Assembly (NCBI RefSeq): GCF_036099295.1
Contig: NZ_CP107976.1
Span: 372,001-436,000 of the forward strand
Direction of reading: 5' to 3'
DNA from: Streptomyces sp. NBC_00358
GTDB lineage: Bacteria > Actinomycetota > Actinomycetes > Streptomycetales > Streptomycetaceae
Length of the DNA: 64,000 nt
How positions within the stretch are numbered: the stretch's first letter is position 1; the number at the start of each line of letters is the position of its first letter. A program made the position numbers and the translations under genes. Below, piece after piece: positions 10,661 through 18,300 of the stretch. The notes beneath the pieces are model-generated. The model was not told the origin of the DNA and made no database searches. It saw only the letters and a program-made list of their open reading frames with translations.

Positions 10661-10855
10661 TCAGTCCTCGTGGATCGCGACCGCCTGTACCGGACAGGCC
10701 ATGGGGACGTCGTGCACACGCGGGTCCCCCGCCCCGTCCTCGTGTCCCGGGACCAGGGCGACCAGCGCGTCGTCGTCCTGGGTGAAGACGCCGGGTGCGG
10801 TCATGACGCACTGGCCGGAGCCGATGCACCGGTCGCGGTCGATGGTGATGCGCAT
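10661..10855 (-). CDS. pteE: [3Fe-4S] ferredoxin, PteE-like
   Basis: A 64-residue ferredoxin that should pass electrons to the neighbouring P450s. Cysteines sit at positions 10, 16 and 54 (RCIGSGQC and ACPVQAV). A [4Fe-4S] protein would have an extra Cys between 10 and 16; here it is Gly/Ser, the pattern of Streptomyces P450-partner ferredoxins with a 3Fe cluster. The ATG at 10855 is the only sensible start and gives the standard length. It lies 53 bp after the pteD stop in the same direction. The spacer contains three tandem GGAAGGAA-like units. No ferredoxin reductase is present in the window, so a housekeeping reductase is presumably used. Confidence 0.95.
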   Translation of the reverse strand: MRITIDRDRCIGSGQCVMTAPGVFTQDDDALVALVPGHEDGAGDPRVHDVPMACPVQAVAIHED

Positions 10856-10872
10856 GGTGTGGTCCGCCTCTC

Positions 10873-10899
10873 TTCCTTCCGTTCCTTCCGTTCCTTCCG
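10873..10899 (-). repeat. Triple 9-bp repeat resembling tandem Shine-Dalgarno sites before pteE
   Basis: Three perfect copies of TTCCTTCCG on the plus strand read CGGAAGGAA on the pteD-pteE message. The nearest copy ends 18 bp before the pteE ATG, with a further GAGAGGCGG in between. Purine-rich GGAAGGAA can pair with 16S rRNA. Confidence 0.8.
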
Positions 10900-10908
10900 C
10901 CCGGGCCC

Positions 10909-12123
10909 TCACCAGGTGACGGGGAGCTCGATCGGCCCTTGGCCGTCGTGGCCGGCCTTGATGGGCACCTGGTCCAGGGGTACGGCCAGCCGCAGGCCCG
11001 GGATGCGGGCGAAGAGCGCGCCGAGGGCGATCTCGAGCTCGGCGCGGGCGAGGTTCTGCCCCAGGCACTGATGGATGCCGTGGCCGAAGCCGACGTGGTG
11101 ACGTGCGGTGCGCCGGGCGTCGAAGACGTCGGGGTTCTCGTACGCCTTGGCGTCGCGGTTCATCAGTGTGATGGAGACCAGCACCGCGTCCCCGGCCCTG
11201 ACGGTCTCGCCGCCGACATCGATGTCCTCCTTGGCCAGCCGGACCACGTAGTCGGAGACGGAGGTGAACCGCAGCAGCTCCTCGACCACTCCCGGGAGCG
11301 CACCGGGGTCGCGCAGCAGCACGTCGGTCTGCTCGGGGTGCTGGAGGAGCGTGAGGGCACCGAGGGCGATCGCGTTGACGGTGGTCTCGTGGCCGGCCAC
11401 CAGCAGGACCAGCGCGATCATGACCACCTCGTCGTGGTCGAGGTCGCCCTCCTCCACCTGGCGTGCGATCAGCTCGTCCAGCAGGCCGTCCTCGGGCTCG
11501 GCCTGCTTCTTCCCTACCAGGCCGTGCAGATAGGTGTAGAGCTCGCCGAAGGCCGCGTCGGCCTCCGTCGGCGTCGCTGCGCCCACGAAATTGCGGGAGC
11601 ACTCCTCGAAGAAGCCGTGGTCGCCGTACGGGACGCCGAGGAGCTCGCAGATCGCCATGGAGGGCACGGGCAGCGCGAAGGCCGACACCAGGTCCGCGAC
11701 CGGTCCCTTCGCCAGCATGTCGTCCAGGAGCCGGTCGACGAGGCTCTGAAGCCTGGGACGGATGGCGTTCATGCGCTTGACGCCGAAGCTGGGGATCAGC
11801 ATGCGCCGCTGCCGGGCGTGCAGGGGGTCGTCGACGCCGATCAGCGGGAACGCGAGCTCTCCGCGGTCCTCGGTGCGCCGGACGACGACGGGGAATTCCG
11901 GGTGCCCCCAGTCGGAGGACAGCCGGGGATCGACGAGCAGGGCCCGTCCCTCGGCATGCCCGGTGATCAGCCACGCCGGCCGGCCGTCGAACAGCGTGAC
12001 CCGCGTCAGCGGGCTCTCGTCCCGCCATAGCGCGTAGGCGGTCGGCGGCCGGTACGGGCAGGTCCGGTCCTGCGGGAAGGCCGGGGCCCGCGGCCCGGTA
12101 CGGCGGATGTCGGTCTCGGTCAT
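10909..12123 (-). CDS. pteD: Cytochrome P450, PteD-like (CYP105D family, proposed C1' hydroxylase)
   Basis: A 404-residue soluble bacterial P450. Visible are the I-helix LLVAGHETTVNAIALGAL, the ExxR pair in VVEELLRFTSVSDYVVRL, and the heme loop VGFGHGIHQCLGQNLARAEL with the axial Cys. By order (pteB-pteC-pteD-pteE) it corresponds to PteD/FilD, reported to hydroxylate C1' of the hexyl side chain of filipin. Substrate assignment is from synteny, not seen in the sequence. I chose the ATG at 12123 (MTETDIRRTG) because GAAAGG lies nine bases upstream; the open frame continues upstream to 12381 but without P450 character. It has 597 bp of non-coding DNA upstream and a terminator beyond that, so it probably starts its own transcript with pteE. 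Confidence 0.93.
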   Translation of the reverse strand: MTETDIRRTGPRAPAFPQDRTCPYRPPTAYALWRDESPLTRVTLFDGRPAWLITGHAEGRALLVDPRLSSDWGHPEFPVVVRRTEDRGELAFPLIGVDDPLHARQRRMLIPSFGVKRMNAIRPRLQSLVDRLLDDMLAKGPVADLVSAFALPVPSMAICELLGVPYGDHGFFEECSRNFVGAATPTEADAAFGELYTYLHGLVGKKQAEPEDGLLDELIARQVEEGDLDHDEVVMIALVLLVAGHETTVNAIALGALTLLQHPEQTDVLLRDPGALPGVVEELLRFTSVSDYVVRLAKEDIDVGGETVRAGDAVLVSITLMNRDAKAYENPDVFDARRTARHHVGFGHGIHQCLGQNLARAELEIALGALFARIPGLRLAVPLDQVPIKAGHDGQGPIELPVTW

Positions 12124-12720
12124 GTCGTGCCTTTCGAACAATCGGCGGTGCGGTCGTTCATCGGTGCGTGATGGGCTGTGGAACACAGGTTTCGGTCCGT
12201 CGGCGAGGCCGTGCGCAGTCCGGTCGGCACCCGGCCGGCAGGCTCCGGCCTTCGTCGGCGAGTGGGCCGCGAGTTGCCGACACGGGTTCCTCCACGCCGT
12301 CGTGGCCGGTCGTCGGAGTGTTCGGCGGCCGACCGGACGCCGGACGCCTGCCGGGACACGGAGGACGAACGGTCGCCGCACTCGGTGACGGTGGCCTCGG
12401 TGAACGGACTGCGCGCCGGGCTCCGGGACATGGCCGCCGCGCCTCGTCGGGCTGTGCCGTGCCGCAGGCGGCTTCGGGGCCGTCGGCGCGAGGGCCGCGG
12501 CAGGACGAGCACGAGGGCCGTGGCAGGGACAGGAAGGTCACGGCGGCACGGCGACCGGCGTGCGAAATCCCGCCGTCCGGCGGCAGTTCGCCCCGAAGCA
12601 GGTCGGCCGCCGGTGTCCGGCGGCCTCGCCGCCCGCGGCGGGAGGCGGCGTGGCAAGGCGTGATCGGCGCACGCGGTCCGCGTGCGCCGATCTCCCGCGG
12701 GAGCGGACCGGGTGCTCAGG
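12124..12720. other. 597-bp pteC-pteD intergenic region
   Basis: I see no credible gene; the ORFs here are Arg/Pro/Gly-rich shadows with no motif. The pteC-proximal end holds a strong terminator (12662-12692). Near pteD there is an imperfectly spaced palindrome CTGTG-GAA-CACAG (12176-12188), 53 bp before the pteD start, which could be an operator or chance. A pteDE promoter is expected in this gap; I cannot assign boxes. Confidence 0.55.
12662..12692 (-). terminator. Strong perfect hairpin after pteC
   Basis: GATCGGCGCACGCGG and CCGCGTGCGCCGATC are perfect inverted repeats of 15 bp around a single T (13 pairs with a 5-base loop in practice). It lies 28 bp after the pteC stop codon on the transcribed strand. 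This is the best terminator in the window and should end the PKS-pteB-pteC transcript. Confidence 0.78.
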
Positions 12721-13929
12721 TCACCAGGTGACGGGCAGCTCGTGCACGCCGTAGAAGACCATGTCGCTGCGGAAGCGGAGCTCCTCGACGGGCTTGGCCA
12801 GGCGCAGGGTCGGGAAACGGCGGAACAGGCTCTCGAAGACGATCTGCAGCTCGATCCGGGCGAGTTGCTGGCCGATGCACTGGTGTGCGCCGAAGCCGAA
12901 GGCCAGATGCGGGGCGGGGCGGCGGGTGATGTCGAAACGCTCCGGCTCCTCCACGAAGGCGGGGTCGAAGTCGGCGGCGAGGACGTGCGCGACGACCTGC
13001 TCGCCCTCGGCGATACGCACGCCACCGAGATCCACGTCCCGGGTGGCGACGCGCTCGCCGCCGAACTGGCCGATGGTGAGGTAGCGCAGCAGTTCCTCGA
13101 CCGCGTTGCCGACCAGCGACGGGTCCTCGCGAAGCAGGGCCAGTTGGTCGGGGCGGTCCAGGAACAGCGCCGCGCCGAGGCCGATCATGCAGGCGGTGGT
13201 GTCGTGGGCCGCTATCAGCAGGGTGCCGGCCGCGTTCATGAGGAACATGTCGTCGACGACGCCGTCGGGGTCCTCGGTGGTGATCAGCGCCGAGATCAGG
13301 TCGTCACCGGGGTCGGCCCGGCGCTCCTGGACGAGCTGGTAGAGCAGCCCGCCCAGGCGCATGCCGGCGGCCTCGGTGGCGGCGGCGTCCTGGTCGACCC
13401 GCATCATCGCCTCGGCGATGTCCTGGAACTCCGCCCGGCGTTCGACCGGGACACCGAACAGGTCGGAGATCACCATGGACGGCACCGGATCGGCGAAGGT
13501 CTTCACCAGGTCGACCGGGCCGCCCCGCGCCTCGATGGCGTCGAGGTGTTCGTCGACGATGCGCTGGATGTTCGGCCGGAGCGCCTGCATGCGCCGGACG
13601 GTGAACTCCCTGACGAGCAGCTTGCGGTCCGAGGTGTGCTCCGGTTCGTCCTGCCACAGCAGGCTGCCTCGACCGGGCTTCTGGGTGACGACGCCGTCCC
13701 GGGTGTGCAGTGCGTGGGGCACCTGAACGCTGAACGAGGGGTCGCGCAGCAGGGCGCGCACCTCCTCGTAACCGGTCACCAGCCATGCCTCGTGGCCGCT
13801 GGTGAAGGTGGCCCGGGTCACCGGGGCGGCCGCCCGGATGCCGTCGATGCCGTCCGGCGGCAGGAACGGGCAGCTGCGGGCCTTGGGAACGGCGGGCGCG
13901 GCGGGCGCGGCGGCGGTGGGCTCGGGCAT
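12721..13929 (-). CDS. pteC: Cytochrome P450, PteC-like (CYP105P1 type, proposed C26 hydroxylase)
   Basis: A 402-residue bacterial P450. The I-helix reads LLIAAHDTTACMIGL, with Ala in place of the usual Gly before His-Asp-Thr-Thr. The ExxR is in VEELLRYLTIG, and the heme loop is AFGFGAHQCIGQQLARIEL with the axial Cys near residue 350. Residue 72 is His in the B-C loop (SVQVPHALHTRDG). His72 is the residue reported to ligate the heme in ligand-free CYP105P1 of S. avermitilis, the filipin C26 hydroxylase. Synteny beside pteB also fits PteC/FilC. The ATG at 13929 has AAGGAGAG upstream. The gene follows pteB by 64 bp and ends at a strong terminator, so it probably shares the PKS transcript. Confidence 0.94.
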   Translation of the reverse strand: MPEPTAAAPAAPAVPKARSCPFLPPDGIDGIRAAAPVTRATFTSGHEAWLVTGYEEVRALLRDPSFSVQVPHALHTRDGVVTQKPGRGSLLWQDEPEHTSDRKLLVREFTVRRMQALRPNIQRIVDEHLDAIEARGGPVDLVKTFADPVPSMVISDLFGVPVERRAEFQDIAEAMMRVDQDAAATEAAGMRLGGLLYQLVQERRADPGDDLISALITTEDPDGVVDDMFLMNAAGTLLIAAHDTTACMIGLGAALFLDRPDQLALLREDPSLVGNAVEELLRYLTIGQFGGERVATRDVDLGGVRIAEGEQVVAHVLAADFDPAFVEEPERFDITRRPAPHLAFGFGAHQCIGQQLARIELQIVFESLFRRFPTLRLAKPVEELRFRSDMVFYGVHELPVTW

Positions 13930-13945
13930 GACTCTCCTTGCGCTT

Positions 13946-13983
13946 GTGGAAAGGGGGTTCGTACGTGGAAAGGGAGTTCGTAC
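13946..13983 (-). repeat. 19-bp tandem duplication in the pteB-pteC spacer
   Basis: GTGGAAAGGGGGTTCGTAC (13946-13964) is followed at once by a copy with one mismatch (13965-13983). The pair fills most of the 64-bp spacer between the pteB stop and the pteC ribosome-binding site. Confidence 0.9.
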
Positions 13984-13993
13984 GGCGGGACGG

Positions 13994-15250
13994 TCAGGCG
14001 GCGGAGAGTTCGAGCGTGGTACCGCCGCGCCGGGGCGCGTTCACGAGGACGGCCATGTTCCCGGAGGGGTGCACGTTGTCGTGCATCATCTGGTGCATGC
14101 GCCCGATGTCCTGGAAGCCGTCGCAGACGGACAGACAGGGGTCGAGCATGCCGGCGCCGACGAGGTTGATGACCTCGCGGCACTGGCGTGTGTCGGCGTA
14201 GTGCGAGCCCTGGAGGCGCTTGGAGCGCATCCACAGGTGGCGCAGGTCGACGTCTCCGTTGTAGCCGGAGGTGCCGCCGCAGATCACCACCATGCCGGCG
14301 TTGTCGCACAGGTACATCGAGGTCGGCAGGGTGTCCTGGCCGCTGTGCTCCAGCACGATCCGCGGGGACCTGCGCTCGCCGAGGATCGCCCAGACCTCCT
14401 TGCCGACCCCGCGGGCGCCGCGCAGGAACCGCGCCGACGCCTCGGCGTCCCCGGCGTCGGGCAGCCGGCCCCAGTGGTCGAAGTCGCGGCGGTTGATGGT
14501 GCCCGCCGCGCCGAGACGGCGGCAGTACGCGGAGCGGTCCTCGCTGGAGACCACGGCGATCGGGATGCCGCCGGCCAGCCTGACGAGCTGGATGGCCATC
14601 GAGCCGAGTCCGCCCGCGCCGCCCCAGATCAGGACGGGATCGCCGGGGCGGACCGTGTTGCCCTGCCAGCCGAACAACTGCCGGTAGGCGGTGGGCCCGG
14701 TGAGCAGGAAGGCCGCCGATTCCTCCCACGACAGGCGGGCGGGCTTGGGGTGGCACTGGTATTCGTCGACGCGGCAGAACTGCGCGAAGGAACCGTAGTT
14801 GGTCTCGTACCCCCAGGCCTTGATGCTCTCCGAGACCAGAGGGTCCGTGCCCATCCGGATGTCCGCGGCGGCCTCGTCCCACTGGCCGCTGGTGAGCAGC
14901 ACATGGTCGCCCACCTTGACACTGCGGACGCCTTCGCCGACGGCCCACACCACGCCGGAGGCCTCCGAGCCTCCGATGTGGAAGTCCTCGGGCCGGCCCT
15001 GGCGCTGCCGCATCCCTATGACGTCGACCGGCTTGCCCAGCGCGGACCACACGTTGTTGTAGTTGATGCCGGCGGCCATCACATAGACCAGCACCTGGCC
15101 CCGGTCCACCGCCGGGGTGTCGACGACCTCGGTGCGGAACGCCTGCTTCGGCTCTCCGAAGCGGTTCTGGCGGATCACCGAGGCGTACATCTGCCGCGGG
15201 ACCTCACCGAGCGGCGGGGTCTCGCCCATCTCGTAGAGAGCTTTCGTCAT
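13994..15250 (-). CDS. pteB: Crotonyl-CoA carboxylase/reductase-type enoyl-CoA carboxylase, PteB-like
   Basis: A 418-residue medium-chain reductase of the CCR family, which uses NADPH and CO2 to turn 2-enoyl-CoA into alkylmalonyl-CoA. In this cluster 2-octenoyl-CoA would give hexylmalonyl-CoA for the C2 side chain. Seen are GINYNNVWSALG (62-73, the CO2-pocket Asn region), WGYETNYGSFAQF (146-158), the NADPH fold IWGGAGGLGSMAIQL (208-222) and the conserved His in QGSHYAD (residue 350). Most CCRs I recall have Phe before the pocket Glu (WGFE); this one has Tyr148. The ATG at 15250 has GTGGGAG upstream. It lies 60 bp after pteA5 and 64 bp before pteC in one direction, so it is likely co-transcribed. 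Preference for the C8 substrate is inferred from context, not from the sequence. Confidence 0.93.
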   Translation of the reverse strand: MTKALYEMGETPPLGEVPRQMYASVIRQNRFGEPKQAFRTEVVDTPAVDRGQVLVYVMAAGINYNNVWSALGKPVDVIGMRQRQGRPEDFHIGGSEASGVVWAVGEGVRSVKVGDHVLLTSGQWDEAAADIRMGTDPLVSESIKAWGYETNYGSFAQFCRVDEYQCHPKPARLSWEESAAFLLTGPTAYRQLFGWQGNTVRPGDPVLIWGGAGGLGSMAIQLVRLAGGIPIAVVSSEDRSAYCRRLGAAGTINRRDFDHWGRLPDAGDAEASARFLRGARGVGKEVWAILGERRSPRIVLEHSGQDTLPTSMYLCDNAGMVVICGGTSGYNGDVDLRHLWMRSKRLQGSHYADTRQCREVINLVGAGMLDPCLSVCDGFQDIGRMHQMMHDNVHPSGNMAVLVNAPRRGGTTLELSAA

Positions 15251-15310
15251 GTTCTCACTCCCACATCTGCTCTGTCCGGGTCCGGGGGGCTCGCGGTGGT
15301 CGCGGGCCGG

Positions 15311-18300
15311 TCATGCGGTCGTCGCGTCCGGAGGTGCGGCGGGGCCGGAAACATCGGTGACGACGTCCGCCAGCCAGGAATCCACCGCCGCCGCGGTGGT
15401 GCCGGCGTGGTCCTCCAGCATCGAGTAGTGGTTTCCGGTCACTTCGACGGTCGTGTCCACGTGCTCGGGCGGTGCCGCGCGCCCGGCGTCGGCCGACATG
15501 GGCTCGCTCGCCCGTACGAGCAGGGTCGGCGCGGCGATCCGCGGCGCGGCCCAGTCGTCGAAGAGGCTCATATAGCGGCCCATCGCGGTGAGCTGTTCGC
15601 CGCCGGACCTCATGAAGTCCAGGCGCTGCGACTGCGCCTGGGCCATCGCGCCCAGCACCTGGTGGTCGAAGGGGACCTGCCGGCTGAAGCTGTCGACCAT
15701 CACCACGGCCGCCGGCCGTTCGCCCATGGCCTCCAGGTGTGCCGCCACTCCGTGGGCGATCCAGCCGCCCGAGGAGTAGCCGAGCAGGACGACCGGCTTT
15801 CCGCCGGCGCACTCCCGTACGGTCTGCGCGTGCAGGCGGAGCACGACGTCCGGATCGGACGGGACCGGCTCGCCCTTCTCGTAGCCGGGGTTGACCAGTG
15901 CCCACACGTCCAGCCGGTCGCGGAAGGGGGCGGCGAACCGCGCGTACTGGTGCGCCCCGGCCGGTACGACGTACGGGGAGAGGCACATCAGCGCGTAGGG
16001 AAGGTCGCCTTGCGACAGGCGCACCGGGGCGGGCCGCCGGTCCAGTTCCTCGGGCCGCGCGAACGAGGGCCGGAAGCGGGCCGCCTCCATCAGCATCCCC
16101 ATGGCCTCGGCGGCCGTCCCGTTCTCGCTCGCGTGCCGGTAGAGCTGGACCAGCATGTCGGCGGGCCGCTCCTCCTCCGCCGCGCCGCGGCCGGCGCCCC
16201 GGAGCCGTGCCGCCAGGTGCTGGGCGAGCCTGGCGGGTGTGGGATGGTCGAAGGCCAGTCCGGCGGGCAGGCGCAGACCGGTCGCCGCGGACAGGCGTCG
16301 GCGCAGGTCGATCGCGGTGAGTGAGTCGAAGCCGAGCTCCAGGAAGTGCGCGGTGGGCGGTACTTCCTCGGCCGACGCGTGACCGAGCACCACGGCGCTC
16401 TGGGCGCGGACGTGCTCCAGCAGCCGTTCCTCCTGTTCGGCGGGGGTGAGTCCGGCGACCGCGGTCGCCAGCTCCGCTCCGGCGCCGGTCTCCTCGCCGA
16501 CGGACCGCTCGGTCTCCAGGAGCCGCTGTACGTCGGGCAGGTCGGCCAGCAGCGGGCTGGGCCGTCCCACGGTGAAGGCGGGCAGGAACTTCTCCCAGTC
16601 GATCGGGGCGACGACGAGGGCCGCCTCGTCGTGATCGACGGCCTGGCGCAGGGCGGAGATCGCGAGTTCGGGGGCCATGGTGCCCAGGCCCCGCCGCTCG
16701 CCTCGCTCCTGGACCGCGTCGTCGACCATGCCGCCGCCCGCCCACCCGCCCCAGGCGACCGAGGTCGCGCTCAGGCCGCGGGCCCGCCTGCGCAGTGCCA
16801 GGGCGTCGAGGAAGGCGTTGGCGCAGGCGTAGGAGGCCTGCCCACCGCTGCCCCAGACGCCGGCACCGGAGGCGAAGAGGACGAAAGCGTCCAGTTCACG
16901 GCCGTCGAGCAGCTCGTCGAGGTGGACCGCGCCGGCGACCTTGGCGGCCGCGGTCTCGGCGAACTCGTCGAGACCGGCGACGGCCAGCATGGACGACCGT
17001 GCCGTGCCGGCGGCGTGCAGCACCGCGGTGAGCGGGTGCCGGGACTCGATGCCGGCGAGCAGCCGCGCGACCGCGTCGCGGTCGGCGATGTCGCAGGCGG
17101 CGATGGTCACGTCGGCGCCCAGGGCGGTCAGTTCCGCGTGCAGCTCCTGCGCACCGGGGGCGTCGGGCCCGCTCCTGCTGGTGAGCACCATGTGCTGTGC
17201 GCCCGCGCCGGCCAGCCAACGGGCCAGGTGGCGGCCCACGCCGCCGGTTCCGCCGGTGACCAGGACGGTGCCGCGAGGCCGCCACGGTGTCGCGGGCTCC
17301 GCGTCGGCGGGCCGCGCCCGGACCATGCGCCGGCCGTACACGCCGTCGCCCCGTACGGCGAGCTGGTCCTCGTCGTGCCGGGCCAGCACTCCGGCCAGGC
17401 GGCGCAGCGCGTGCTCGTCCAGCTTCTCGGGCAGGTCGACGAGACCGCCCCAGCGCCGGGGCAGTTCCAGTGCGGCGACGACGCCCAGGCCCCAGAGCTG
17501 TGCCTGGTCGGCGTCGCGCAGCGGGTCGGTGGCTCCGGTGGACACGGCTCCGCTGGTCGCACACCACAGCGGTGCCCGGACGTCCGCGTCGCCCAGCGCC
17601 TGGAGCAGGGTGACGGTCGCGGCGAGGCTCGCGGACAACGTCGGGTGGACAGGGTGGCGGCCGGTGGCGAGGCCGAGCATCGAGAGGACACCGGCGGGCT
17701 GTTCGCCGCCGAGTTCCTCGGTGAGCCGCTGCGCGGCCCGGGCGCGGTCGCAGTCGGCGGGGAGTTCGACGACCCGCACCTTGGCGCCATGGGCGCCGAG
17801 CACGCCGACGACACAGGGCGCCCACTGCTCGTCCGCCAGCCCGGCGGGCAGGACGGCGAGCCACAGGCCGTCCAGACCGGGGGCCGGGTGGTCGGTCAGC
17901 CGCCGGAAGGAAACCCGGTAGCGCCAGCCGTCCACCGTGGACTTCTCGCGGCTGCGCCGACGCCACGCGGACAGTACCGGCAGCGCCGGGCCGATGAGGG
18001 CGGCGTCGTCCGTCCCGAGCTCCTCGGCGAGCCCGGACAGGTCCGTGTTCTCCACCAGCTCCCAGAACCCGGCCTCGACCGGATCTGCGCCCGCCGGCAC
18101 CGGGTCGGCGCTGTCCATCCAGTACCGCTGCCGCTGGAACGCGTACGTCGGCAGGTCCACGTGCCGTGGCGGACGCCCGGAGAAGGGAACCGTCAGGTCC
18201 ACGTGCACGCCGCTCACGTGCAGTTCGGACACGGAGCGCAGGAAGCGGTCCATGCCGCCCTGGCCCCTGCGCAGCGAGGCGCCGGTCACGGCGGCGGCAC

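Noticed and set aside
12176..12188. CTGTG-GAA-CACAG palindrome as a defined operator for pteD
   Set aside because: Short, unmatched to any regulator in the window, and expected now and then by chance; kept only as a remark.
12124..12720. Overlapping ORFs on both strands in the pteC-pteD gap
   Set aside because: Low-complexity Arg/Pro/Gly translations without motif or ribosome-binding site; the gap has a terminator and probably a promoter.
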